DNA from: Tigriopus japonicus
Lineage: Eukaryota; Arthropoda; Copepoda; Harpacticoida; Harpacticidae
Direction: 5' to 3'
Assembly: GCA_010645155.1 (NCBI GenBank)
Contig: CM021316.1
Location: 7,182,288-7,246,287 of the forward strand
DNA: 64,000 nucleotides
Shown: piece after piece, positions 36,444 to 49,848 of the stretch
How the letters are laid out: every line of letters begins with the position of its first letter
Position numbering within the stretch: position 1 is the first letter of the stretch
Made by a program: the position numbers and the translations under genes
The notes under the pieces: model-generated
What the model was told of the DNA's origin: nothing
Databases searched by the model: none
Seen by the model: the letters and a program-made list of their open reading frames with translations, nothing else

Positions 36444-36552
36444 ACAAACATTTACAAACTGTATTGATAGCCTGAATAACGAGTTGTTGAAACGTCACGA
36501 ATCAGGAAACAAGGGATTTTTACCCTCTTTGAACTGAAATGAGCACTAATTC

Positions 36553-39500
36553 GTAGAAGGAATGTCTTTTTTGAAAGTCATACGTTTTTACGGGTGTTTT
36601 TTGTCTTGTTGTTAACTTCCGCAAGAAAGTGCTTTCATCCGTCGGGTTTAGTGCGCTCAAATCAAGTTCCCATTCATTTCCGATGAGTCCCTTTTATCGA
36701 TTTGCAACTGGATCAAGCTTGGTTTGCCTTGCATCATGTTATGAAATGCATTTCCATCGTGTGCAACGACAATCACATCAACATTGGATTCTAGTATGTG
36801 GATGAGGTAGATTCAGTGGCAAGCATAGAGCACTTTCTCGACTGGGTTCGTTCTGAGATTAAGAGCATGTCCGTTGGTGGGATCTTTGGTCGCATTGATT
36901 TGATTCATGGCGAACATTGAGAAATGCAATTTTTCTCCCCAGTCTTGAAAAGGTAGTACTCGCTTCGGTGGTGGCATTATGGAAGAGCCTCTCAGTTAGA
37001 GGATGACAGCAATTCTACTCATCCTCAGGTGAATAAGAAGAAGACGATCCTCTGAATCCGTTCAAGTCATCATTAATCTTTCTAAATAATTGTGTTCCAG
37101 AGCTCTTTTTTGCCTTTGCTCTACTCGACGGAATAAGTAACTACCAAACCTTTAAGAGATGGTTTGCTAGTGTTCAGTACATGTGCTCTCTTTCTCGTAC
37201 ATATGTGCGTTGAGCACACTATTATTGTGTAGTAGTGTAGTAATGTTTGTATGTATGTTGTATGTGTGGCCGTAAATCCGTACATAAGCCTCAAACACTC
37301 TCACGAGGGCCAAAAGGGTGCAAAAAGCCATCCTGTGTTGTGTTAATACTAATAATAATGTATGTGTACTTGTGAACTGTAGGCGCTACTGGTGCTCGCC
37401 TATGTACACGTACACCGTCGGATGACTGGTTGTTATCGGATGAATAATCTCTGACTGAGTTGGTCTGATCATTTCGAGCGAGTGCAAATAGAACAATACC
37501 AGGAGGCCAAAGAGGAAGAAGTCATAAATTATAGTAGAACCGTCTTCTTCTTCTCGTGCTTTTTTCGTTTCCCCGTCTTCTCGTCAAGATCCCACTTCCT
37601 CTGGCTCTTTCATGGAAATTAGAGAGTATTTTTTCAATTTTTCTTTAGCTTGTCGCGTTTTTAGCCACGAAGAGGCAATCTGTATCATAAATCTTTGCGC
37701 ATCAGGGCTTTAGCTCCTCCAACGGAAAAACCATGTAATGAATATGCTAGATGCTGGACAAAACAAGTGGGCCAGATTTGAACAGATTGAAACTTGCGCA
37801 AACTTTCGGAGCGTCAAGACAGCCTCCAAGATTTCATGCGAGGCAAAAGGGAAAGGAGGAACCTGCATTCCAATTCTGATCAAAATAGACGAGATCTTCA
37901 AAAATATTTACAAAACAAAGTTTTAAGATTTTTTTCTGTGGATCAGCTCAAGCTAAACTACCTTGATTGGTCGGTCTTGGTTGGTTTCGAGGGTCGAGTG
38001 CTTGAGTCCCTTCCTTGACCCAAAAGAGAAGGCGGAGATGCTTTTGAGGGGGTCCATCATCAAGATGGTTTCTTCATCTTGCGTTGAAACTGGTCACCAG
38101 ATGCTACTCTGCTCTTGTCAAACGAGCCCTCACAGCGGGAATCCCACAGAGAGCGGCGGATTCCTTACTTCCTTCCTTGCTTGTTGGCTTGAGAAATACA
38201 CGATTCGGACCAGGCAAAGATGCTCCTGTTCTTTGGCTTTCGAACCACTCGAGTCCCGAATGGCAACTGTACTCTGATGATGTACTATGATGGCTAATTA
38301 AGCATTGAATTTTCGAGTAATGTGGTTGAATACCCGCCTTGAAAAACGAATTTATATTTACTCTCAGACTTAAGCGTGTTCAAAGAAAGTGTACTGAGGG
38401 CATGCCCATCCTCTCCTCCCGTCTTCTTATCCACTGCCTCGTTAGGGATTGAGCCATTGACCACCTTTGGTACTGGATGAACCAATGGATAAGAAAGAAC
38501 CTCGAATTCTCCACCACATGTGCGCTCCATCTCAAGATCACGATCATTTTCAAGAAGCAGTGGGTGGGCGCCTTTGGTTTGAGGGGCTCCTTTTGTTGTT
38601 TGCACTTCCGCCCATTAATTGAGCGCCACGTGGGCCAAGCTAGCCCAAAGGCCCTTGAATGAATCTTCACAGGTCGGTCATTTTCTTTTCAGTAAAACAC
38701 ACGAAAATTCAGAGAAGAGGAGGAGGAACTTGGACTACGTTGCAGTACGTGCATTGTTTGTTACTTTTGCATAATATGTCAACAAGAACGAGACAAAAAG
38801 AACGGACACCGACATCGACTCAGTGTGTTGGTTTTTTTTCAACAGCTTCGAACTGAATGTGGTCATCTACGGTCCCTCGCCGCAAAACGCCTTCAGCTCG
38901 CCCATTTGCTTGAGCATGACTAAACACGCATTGTCTTGAGATCCCCTCGAGTCTCAGGTCATCGTCCATTTTGAGCTTGTAACAAACGAAGGCTTGATTG
39001 AGCACATGGCCATTCTTGGCACAAGATGTGAGTGAAGGAAGCCCTGGCTTGCTTTGCTTCTGTATTGTTATGGTTCGAGGCGGGATAAGGGCTCAGGGTG
39101 CTAATCCGTGGTGAGGCATGTGACGAATCTTGGTTTCCGTCAAAAACAATAGCCCCCATTAGATGATATCTAAAGACCTCAAATGATGTTAAACATGGCA
39201 AAGAAAAAGAGCATCGTCCTCTTTGTTATTTCTGCCATACGATAATCTCCCTTTTTCCCGACCCATGACACTTGGAAAGCAAATACGAACACTTTCTTCC
39301 ATCCACCTTTCCTTTAAAGTCTATGGAATTCTTAAGCCTGGTCGATCGCCACTTCCACCACAGATGAGACATGAGACCGAGTTTTCGTCCAATAAGAAGA
39401 AGGGAACGAAACTTTCCATTCAGTTCCCTGTGTCTTTTCCCCCTAATTCGATGCAACCCAGGTTGCTTAGTTGGCTCCTTCTTCTTCTTCATCATCATCA

Positions 39501-42500
39501 TCAGCATCTTCGGTGCCTCCTCCCTCTTATCCACATTTTTTCTCTGGCGCTCCTCCTCCTCCTCCTCCTGCTCTCAGCTCTTCCTTTCCTCTTCTTCTTC
39601 TTTTCTTCTTTTCTTCTCCTCCCTTCCTCTCGGCTCATCTCGTTTTTTCTAGCTCTTACAGCGATCATCCGCCTTGGCCCTGTTGATTGCATCTTCCCAC
39701 TTTCTTTCTCTTTCTTTTTCTCTCGGTCTCTTTCTTCTTCATCCGAAGCCTCCTCCTCGTCATGATCGTCGTTTTCATCGTCGTCGACGTTTTCTTCTCC
39801 GCCTCCTCGATCGTTTCCCATCTCTTTTCCTTTTCGTGTTACTTATGGGGGATGCCTAAGGTTCGAGGTTGTTCAGATTCAAAGAGAGAAGGTACAAAGT
39901 TAATGCCAGGATTTCTAACCTTTATTCAATACGTTTGGGATAAGCTTCAGATTTTTCAAGTCCTCACTAACATTTCCATTTGTAGCAGTTGACTTTGGAA
40001 TTACAGTACTTATGCGCATTTGAAAAAGAAGGTATGACCTAGCAGAGGCTTAACTCGAAAAAGGTCGATTCATCCAATGTTGCATTTCACCTTCAACCTC
40101 CGTAGTACTGATGCTGCCTTATTAGACCAAACCCGGTATTTTCAGTTCGTCCTACTCTCCTCGAAGGCCGATCCCGCCCCCTTGTTTTTTGGAAGGGCTT
40201 GTCCTCTGGCAGGCTTGAGGCATCGTCATGGAGATCATTGGACAACAAACTCTGCAACCTTGGCCAACCTTGCTCGGGATCTATTTCTCTGTTCCAAGAA
40301 GAGGACAGGACCCCCGGAAGAGTGATCATAGCGGTACCTTCACATGGCATTATGCCTCTCTTTCTTTCCTTCTTTTCTCTCTCTCTTTCTTTCGGAGGCA
40401 TAAGGAAGGGAGGGCTTATCCGACGATCGAGGTCGAGTCTCCACAGCAAATCCCTCTGGAAAGGCTCTCGGTCGTACTTCCTTCAGTTGACCAGGTTCCC
40501 CTTTTTCAAGGCGCAAATGAACCATCGTAACACGGTTAACGGATTTGAGTCTTCTCACTGTCGGCCGCAACGAGAACAAGTGGTGCATGGGAGCTCCAAC
40601 TTCATCAATCTTGAACGAGGAAGAAGAGAAAGCCTCCCCATACTACATACGAGTCTAGATTGGATTCCACGCGGATTTCCCGCAACACGAAGTGGGACCA
40701 AGGGAGAGGAACAACTTATGATATGAAGCTAGTGGTGTGGGTCGTGATGGCTCAAAGAGCTCGAGGATCCTGCTTTCACTCACCCACCAACAGAAGCTTG
40801 AGGCTTCTGCTTCATTGACTGGGTACCACTCCTGGGCCTGTAACCAGACTTCTACTTCTTCTTCTTCTACCTCTCCCTCTCTCTCTCGACTCTTCTCTTT
40901 GTGATGAAGAGCTCAACCTGGATGAATGAAGAAGAAGAGGAGGAGGAGGAGGAGGAGGAGGAGGAGAGAACGGTTCCAAAGAGGAAAACGAGGAAGACGC
41001 GGAAAAGGATCCAGGAGGAGAATGAGGAGGAGGCCACTGCCTACGGAGTGGAGGCTCTTTCTCTCCCTGAACTTTTCCCTCTCTTCTCGAGGGGAAGTCA
41101 GGTGAATCGACAGAGAGAGAAAAGAAGAGGGACCTCGAGAGAGGGAAAACGGAGGGAACAGAACAGGATTCTTTACCGCCGGACGGCTTGTCCCAAACGC
41201 CACCACCACCACCACCAACCTCTTTCTCCTCCACCTTTTCCACCTACCTAGTCAACACCCTGAACTACCTAAAGCCTTGCTAGCGTTCGTTCTCCAGAGT
41301 GCCTCAGCAGCTCGTTCGTTGTTGGGATGGATGACAAGAGCCGAAGGGAGTAAGTCAGCTCCCGGAGAAACAGGCGACGTGGAAAAGAAGAAAAAGAAGA
41401 GGGAATTTTTGGGAGATATCAACTCAGTCCACGGAGTCTGAGCCTCTCATTCCACCGAGTGCCTTCAACTGAGAGACGGAAGCCTTTCAAGGGTTCATTG
41501 CATCCTTACAATAACAGACAGCATCGTGGTCTCTCGCTTTTTAACCATCCATCTATCTTTTCATCTATCCATTTGACATCCAAAAACCTTCTACCAACGA
41601 GTTGTTAAAGCAGTCTTCAGTTTGCATGTGACGAACCAGTCCACTTGAGTTCTTCTTTACTTGCCAGGTAAGTGGTCGTCGAAAATAGTAACTGAAAATC
41701 TTTAGTGTTCTCGGTGTCAATTCCAAATGTTTCAATCTATTCCACCGGCCACCAAATCAATCTGCTCCGACAAGTCGTAGTGAACAGCAATGACATTAAA
41801 AGCCATGTCGCAGTCAATTGGGCGTTGTAATTTATAATCAAGGAAACACTCACTTTAACCAAGTCACACCGATTATTAGAATCAGTATTCATCCTCAGAA
41901 AGTTTTGCATGTTTTACCGTACATTGAAAAACAGCTTCCCTTGAAATTAAAATTGTACCCATCGGCAGACAATAAATAGCATGACTCGCTTTGACAGCCA
42001 AATCACAATCAAAAGAAACCATGATCTTAAGAACACAACCGGTTTAATAAACATTTAAAAACACATTTTGTACGCTCTGGGTGATTGGTGCTGCAAATCA
42101 CAAGAATAAAAAAGGGCTTAAGACATAGAAAAGGTTCATCAGCATCCGTGTCTTGAGCTCCAAAGATGATCCAATGGCCTTTTGAAACTTAACCATTTTG
42201 GGCTTTACTTAGCACGAGAGGAAAAAAACAAGATTAAACTCAAGAGGATCAATTGCAACACTTGATCACTTGAATGTTTTTTATGATGACAAACTATGTC
42301 AAAAGCTCCGACAATGTCAAATATTACTTGGCTTTTTCTTCAAGTCATTTATCATTACTGATATCCAATACCAGAAATTTCTCCATCCAAACATATTCTT
42401 TATCGCAATTAATGGCGTAGGTGATAAAACTAGGCAGTTTCATGCGGCATAGTACAGCTTGAGATAATAACCTCATGAACATTTACGAATTTATTCTCTC

Positions 42501-45500
42501 CATGACCGTTAAATATTTTTCACTGTACTCGTTTGGTCGGTCCAATTAAAGCGCAAGATGATAATGGTGAAGCAAATCACACCGAGATACTGTAGGTCCT
42601 CTGGTACCTAGGAGGTGAGCCAACACTCGACGGCATCAATCACAGATATGAACATGAAACAGGAAGGTGGAGTAAAAACCATATAGAACACTTGGATACA
42701 GTACTTTCATTAGTGTAGACGTAGCTATCGGATTCGTCAACAGCCATCGAAATTAGTTTCCATAAGATTCCAAATTTGTTTCACATGAAAAGAACTAACT
42801 TGCACCTCCTGAAGTCTGTGCTTGATGCCTTGGTATCTCAGATGAATGTACGTATGAGTGAAACAGTGTGTGTATGCGTTCGTATATTTGTACGGTATGG
42901 GGGGAGAGGCAGACAAACGAAGCAGAGGGTTCGGGTGTTTGCTTCATGCATCTTTTGTCACGGGGAGAGGTGAAAAAAAATCAATAACAACGAAAGGTGA
43001 TCGATGACGGCCCACTTCGCACCGAGCTTATCGTCATCATGATGACATTAAAAGAGAGATGAGAGATGAACAAGGCAAACCAATAGAAGTGGCACCAATA
43101 TCGGCGAGAATTTCATAGCAGGTTTCGTCAGGGGCTGCCAGATTTTCAGGATGTCGTTACCAATTTGCCCATCATATCACAAAATTTGGCAAGGGCATCA
43201 AAGCACAATAATTAGTTTGTCTTTGTTCTTTGCTTGGGAACCATTTAAAGTAAACACTCTAAAAAGCTTGTCGCAGCTTGTTTTGGCGAACACGCAAATA
43301 ATAAGCTTGAGTTTTGACGAATGACGAAAGCATGCATATGCGATATTGTTATTATTACCTATTATTATTTGTAGTAGTAGTAGTATCACTATTATCATTA
43401 TCATCATCATCATCATCATCGTCGTCGTCATGACCATCATTCATGTCCCTTTGGGAGGATTGTAAAATCATAAATGGACTTGTCTGGCTGAGGACAGCTA
43501 TCGACAGTTTTTTATGAAGTTCTATCACGAGCCAACAACTTTAAAGGACCAAAAATCATGAGCCTTTCTCGCCGAAAACCATTTACCAGTGTATCAAAAT
43601 ATTCTACCTTTTTTTCGGAATGAACTCCACATGTCCCCAAGGGACTAGCAATTTTTCCCGAAGAGAGCCATCCAAAATATTTTGTTCGTCTGATCCTTCA
43701 AACTGTACACAGGAATACTACAGTAATTCTATTTTTCCACGTCGAGTTCCGCCTCTTCTACTTTGATGAAAACGATAATTGCTTTTTGTCTTTTTGAACC
43801 GAACAAAACTTGTCTATTATTATAATAGGCAGAACTTGGGAGTGAATCAAGGAGAAAGACGACAACCAAACCTAACGATCATCATAAAAGTAATTATCCT
43901 TGAATATTTGATGCCAAACCAAGAACAAGAGTGAAAAGGGAGAGGGGAAGAGGCCAGATCCTCAACATAGATACGTCTTTCCAGTGCTTTGTGTGAGAGA
44001 CAAGAGGGCATTTTTGCTTTTTTATCTGCTCCCACATGGACAATATTTGCACAAGTAGGGGAAAGAAGGAGGAGGGAATCCCGCTGTTACTTTCTTATTT
44101 TCTCCCGTTCACGCCTTTTAAGCTTTTACAAAGGCGATAGGTTATTTTCTTGAGCCATTTGACGTTTCCACATGAGTACAATATTCGTATCTACGGTTAC
44201 CATAGGGTTGGTCCAAGCTTCGCAATTAAGAGCCAGGCCTTCAAATACGAAAACGCTTAGCAGTGGTGAATAGCTCACCACGAATGGAATATGGGATAGT
44301 TACTTAGAAGGAAGAGGGAGGAACACTTGGCTCCTCCTCTTTCTGGATCCTCACAATATGACAGAGGCCACTGTTCCATGAATTATTGATGCCAGCTCAA
44401 ATGCTTTGGAGGCGAGTTTGAGGCTGTTTGCCGTTCCTGTGTTCAACGCTCACCAAATAAGTCCACGTTAGCGAGAGGGGTTCGAGTCTCTCCAGAAACG
44501 TGAGGTGCTTACTTCGGCTCAACCTACGATTATTCGCAGAAGTTGAGGCTGCAAGCCACCAAGCCCACATACGGCCTCGTACGGAGGAGGGAAAGAGAAA
44601 AAAAAAAGTAACGGAAGAAAAAAAGACGTCAGCTCCAGGCAAAGAAGGAAGGACAGGCAGCTACGCAACAGTGGTTGCTACTACTACCTCCATAACCAAT
44701 TGTGAATGACTTGGGGAATATGGACCCCGTGGTCCGTTGTTGCTCTTTCGTCTCTCACATACTGCTTTGTGAATCCTCAAGTGCCCCTTGACGGTCATGG
44801 AGGTCTTTGGTCGCCTCCATCAACTGAAGCGGGCCTCACGGTTCACGACACCTCTTCTTTGGTATTGAACTTCAGAGGGCCCATTGGCCCCCGGTGATGC
44901 GACATGGTCTGTATTTGGTGGAAAAATACAATCAGAAGACAGAAACTACGTATGATAGAATATATGGAGGCAGATTTTGACGGAGATGAACAGGAATAAT
45001 TAACGGCCAAGAAACGAAATACTCTGAAAGAAGGAGACAAGGAAACAGTTTTGGTAGCGTAATCGTCCGTTTGGAATCCCGTGGAGGTGCCCTGTTGTCA
45101 TTTGTCATTGCTAGGCAGAGAAAAGAAGCTATAGATGATAAGAAATTGACGATATTACTGTCATAGGATATAGGGCCATCAAATGGTAGTAGAACCCTTT
45201 CAACGTTGGACTACCGCTTATGCTTTACACACAGACAAAGAGGAAGAGATACGTGAGAGATATGAGGTATGAAGGGTTCTTCTCCAACTCTCCGAATGTG
45301 TACTTCAAGAAAAAGAACGAGAGGACAAAGACGAACAGGACTGAAGGCAAAGACGACGATGGCAACAACAACAACAGCAGCGGCAGCAGCAGCAGCAGCA
45401 GCAGCAGTAATAGGAATAGTAGAAGTGGCAATGTGTTCCCCTGTTTGGACGACATCAAGGGAAACGACATGAAAGACGCTTCGCAAATGAAGGCACATTA

Positions 45501-48500
45501 TCGGAAAACAGACCTTTGTCCGCTGATATCTCAAGAAAGTGGACGACGACTAAAAGCACAACAACCAGTCACTTCGACTCACTCGACGATATGAACCTTT
45601 TTCTCCTTGTTTTCTGTTTCTCTTCTTCGTCTAGCTATGAAAGCTTTATCTCTTGTAACCTTCGTCTTACATCCATCTTTTTCTGACTACGAAAAATTAC
45701 TGTGTTTGTTTCTTCATTCCTTTTGGAGTACTCAAATAACTAATATGGGATCTTGACACTCGCCTTCTACATGTAAGAGGTTCTTTTTCTTCTTGTCCCT
45801 TGCGTGATTCATGTGCTTGGTCTCTTAATTGGGAGATCATTACCGGATACTTTGACCACAATGTAGTTTCGCTCTATTAGTAAAAGGCCCGTAAATGACG
45901 AACCGGTGAGTGAATGAGTGATTGAGTTGATCAGCAAAGTTCGTCTTCAAGATAGTTGTCTTGAAAATAATGGGGTTCCAAGCAAAGGTTTTTTTGTAAG
46001 ATTATTACCCTCTGTACTAATCGAACAGTCGATTTTGCTTCTTCTCGTCTTGGTTCTTCGACGTTCGAGGAGTTAATTTAGTAGCTGTTCTCTTTTGTTA
46101 TGCTTGGGTGGCTTGGTGGGAGCAATCAGTGTAGAATTTCTGTCACAATCCCTTGGACACATCGCATCCTCCATGCTTATCATAACCGAGCTTAATATTG
46201 TTCTTGTGTTATCGGCCGGATTCGAGGAGTCCCTTTGAACCCAGCAGCACATTCGCCCATATTTTCCTCCCACCTCCTTTCCTTCCGTTGAAGGTCTCCT
46301 TCACTTATTCTTGTGGCACAAATGGCTACAAATGACCAAAAACCTGCATCAAATCAGGGCTTTGGTTCTGGCCGTGAGATACGTACTCTACCTTTGAACG
46401 GCTGATCTATGAGTATTCATTCCACCAAAAGAACGGAAGGTCTTTGAATGTGCCATTGGAGAAGATGGCTCCTAACTTTGGACACGCGCATTAGCAGTAC
46501 GTAGAGTCAGGCCCTTCATAAAACATCATTCCAACTTGATTGCTACTGTTCGTACTACCAGTAAATCGACCAAGTCAGGTACTGGATCTGAACTACTTCC
46601 ATGACAAGTTCCAAGTGGCTTGGGGCAAAATTAGAATAGAGATCGAAGGGATGTGACTGCCAAGTATGAAGAACAAAGCACTCAAGTGGAAATGATGCAT
46701 GATTGCCAGATCGTTTTTTTCATTAATATTCTCCTTTGCCATTGCTCTTGTTCTTGCTCTTTGTAAGCAGATCATGTTCAGTTGAAGATCAAACTACACA
46801 CTATTAGTTTTGTCACTTTCAAGTTAAATGAAAGAACAAGTTGCCTTAAAGATTTAAAATTTATTCCACTTCTCGTCGACTTGTGTACCTGAATTAATGG
46901 ATTAAGAGTAAATCCATTTAATGGTAATTCATTAGTTCATGTTTTGCTGTGGCGTTATTTCGATGTTCTTACTTTCCTTATGAGTGCCCAACTTCTTCAA
47001 TACACTTGATTGGTCAGAGAGCCCCGATCGCGAACAAGTTACCGACGTAAATTTTCTAAACTTAACCATTCATCAGAGTTGACCAATGATTCAGGCCCAA
47101 ATGTTAGGCTCGCTAGGCTCGCTTCCTTGATGTTGGTGATTGAGCCGCTGACCAAAAAGTAATCGGTATTTTATTGTCGTTGTTAACCAAGCACACCGTT
47201 TTTATTCTTGAGTGGTTTTTCCAAGACAGAATCTCGTGTGAACAATCATCGCACGTGCCTCAATTCCCGGGATTTCTGCTCCGCTCTGAGTTTTTCTCTC
47301 GTTCGTACGTTCATTCTTGCTTGCCTTCTCGTGGATGGGAGTGATGGCAATGATGACGATGATGATGATGACGTAAATAATGATGGAGATAATCCGCCTG
47401 AGGGAGGCACACTTTAGTTTTCCGACTCACGTACCATCTAGCCAATGTCGCACTAGTCTGGAAGTTGCTCTATTAAATGGAGACCACTCCGAGTGAAGAC
47501 TCAAATTGTAAAGTCCTATTACAACCAACTGAGTGAGTGAGTGAGTGAGTGAGTGAGTGAATGGACGATGGATGATTGTCGTGGTCCGAATGATTTCTAC
47601 TACTGGCATTGGACACTTCAGCACGGGACAGCCCGCAGCGAGTTATTACATGGTTTGGGAGAAAAAGATGCCAATTTCTTAAAGGAAGAGCTAGCTGCAA
47701 ATCAAGTGTGACTGAGGATGGGAAAAAGATCCACCTCCTACTACGCACATTGTCTTTACACTCCACATCCAATGCGAACGTGTTCTTCAAATGGAGACTG
47801 AGAGATAATTTGGCACGGGCTCTCTCTCTCTCTCACACTCAGTCAGTCACTCACAAGCTCACTTAGAGAACGCCTAATTTGGTTTTTGTTCGGAAGAATA
47901 CGATGTAATGATGCGGTTGAAATGACAGGCTCGATGGGAAATCTCAGAGTAAAGATGATCCATTTATGGAATGTATTTCACCCTGAGCTGCTCCAAAATT
48001 GAGAAACGGACTTCGAAGACCCACTCTGCCTTATCAGCTATGGACATTCATAAGTTGAAAATAACGCTTTGAATGCTCGGTATGTACATTAGTTCAATTA
48101 CTGAATGTAGTTGCTGGCGATCAAGGAACTTATCAGCCTTATGAACTCAAATCAATCTTGAGGTTACGTTAGCACACCATACATACTGAATTCAAAAAGT
48201 ACAGTATTGCTACGCTTGGCAATGGAAAATCATTGATAATGATCGCCAGCATTTTGATCGTGCTCTCACTTTCCGCCCCCATCGTTTTTGGTTCTTATGT
48301 TTCTTTTGGAAGTGTTTTTGATCTCTTGTTCATGCGCGTGTTTCTTCTCGGTTGCATGATGGCCTTTGTCGTTCAAGCCAGAGCAAGCAAGAGTCGCTTT
48401 TTTCATTGGTCATTTCCTGTTTCGACAAGAAGATGAGAAAAGAAATCGCTGGCTTCCAAATGCTCGATCTTCTTCATCACGACGTCCAAACCTTGCTTTT

Positions 48501-48595
48501 ACTCATGTTATTGTTGTTGATGACGGTGATGATGATGAGGAGGAGGATGACGGCAGCGATTATAGGGAGTCAAAAACTGAATGAACTAGCTCTTT
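36553..48595. other. gene desert upstream of the RREB1-like gene
   Basis: No supportable gene. Low-complexity tracts: CTC/TTC-rich 39475-39740, GAG-rich 40931-40965, TAG/ATC/CGT triplets 43370-43435, AAC then AGC triplets 45363-45412, GAT run 47354-47372, GAGT run 47532-47560, CT run 47820-47833. Long frames at 39-41 kb are artefacts of these. The RREB1-like gene must have an upstream 5' exon, which may lie here. Confidence 0.5.
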
Positions 48596-48644
48596 NNNNN
48601 NNNNNNNNNNNNNNNNNNNNNNNNNNNNNNNNNNNNNNNNNNNN
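48596..48644. other. assembly gap (49 N)
   Basis: Run of N. Confidence 0.99.
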
Positions 48645-48759
48645 CTGGGATCTACCTCAGCCCACCATATCAACTAAATCCAAGCATCCTAAAGTAATTG
48701 CAACCGATGTGCAATGGAACGAGGAAAGCAACCAAATACTGTTTTTAGTGTTTCACTAA
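48645..48759 (+). pseudogene. possible coding fragment after a gap
   Basis: The frame beginning at the gap edge reads WDLPQPTISTKSKHPKVIAT followed by DVQWNEESNQILFLVFH and a stop. WD at the start and DVQWNEES recall a WD40-type blade, but the piece is too short to assign. It could be an exon of a gene lost in the gap, or a retrocopy fragment. Confidence 0.25.
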
Positions 48760-49848
48760 GACATCGCAATTTTCATAACTGTTGGAAAAGTAGCTCTTCC
48801 GCTCAATTCTTCACCATATGTATAGAGTCCATTGAAGATTCATTATTTGAGTTGTCATGAATCTGGAAGCTAGACAATATTGATGAGGCACTAATTGCTC
48901 ATGCTTTAATGGCCTACCAAATTGATTTCAAATCTGTCGCGCATGTAGGGAGATCTGAAAAATATGGCAGTCTTTTCTCAACTGGAAAATTAGTTCAACA
49001 GTGCTGTACATTTTTTGACAAACCCTTAAAGCTAGATGATGCTCCAAGGTTCCCAATCAGAAGTTTAAAAAAGTACACATGCGCTCAATTCGTAGATTTT
49101 GAGAAACATTGGACCTGAGAAATCGAGAAGATTGCAACAAGGATGTTATAATCCCTTCTATTCGACGGCATCATGAATCAAAATCTTTTCTCGCAAACCT
49201 TATCTTCAACAGATTCGCTTGAGATGACGATAAGGCTAATACTGTACATGAATTCGAAGCACCTATCCTGATCTGTTATCTCGGTAACACACCGGTTGGC
49301 AGTCATGCCTAGTTTTGTGGCCATTATTAGGAACTATCAGGTGCTCTTCGTCGTCCTCCTCAAAGTGATTGACTAGCATGTAGAGGTACTGTTTCTGTCA
49401 TATGTCAGTAGGCACAACAAATCGATTGAGTAGACCTTTGTTTGTTTCAAAACTAGAAGGATGCTAACTGACACGTTCAATGGGGAAGACGAAGGAGGGG
49501 GGAGGAAAATCCAACATACCACTTTTCCACCACTCACTTGAGCGGCAGTTTTTAATCTTAATTTGAAAATAGTCTCAGGAAACCTAATGATAAAACAACT
49601 AACTATATCAATTTTGTTCTTTTTAGAGCACAGTGATCCTAATTGGATTGGATGGACATGAAACGGACGTTGACTTAGATGAATCGATCATCCTGCCTTC
49701 TTTAGAGTCATTTTGTCTCTACTTGTTTCCCCACTTTCATCGTCAGGACACCAAGAACATAGTCCAAATGTGAGTTACTGAAAATGACCAAGGAACAAAC
49801 CTACCCGAAATAAGAAATCTAACCTTCTTTTGAATCTGTTCAGATATC

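Larger units (their letters stand above)
36152..36552 (+). repeat. exact 109-bp duplication on both sides of a gap
   Basis: 36152-36260 and 36444-36552 are identical over 109 bases. Between them lies 156 bp with a tRNA-like segment and then the N run 36417-36443. Identity right up to the gap suggests unmerged contig ends or a haplotype join rather than a biological duplication. Confidence 0.8.

Noticed and set aside
39223..41243. Several long frames on both strands
   Set aside because: They translate CTC/TTC/GAG low-complexity tracts into runs of L, S, R or E and have no globular segments or splice context.
45220..45594. Frame with poly-Asn/Ser or poly-Ala runs
   Set aside because: Created by AAC and AGC microsatellites; no domain or splice evidence.
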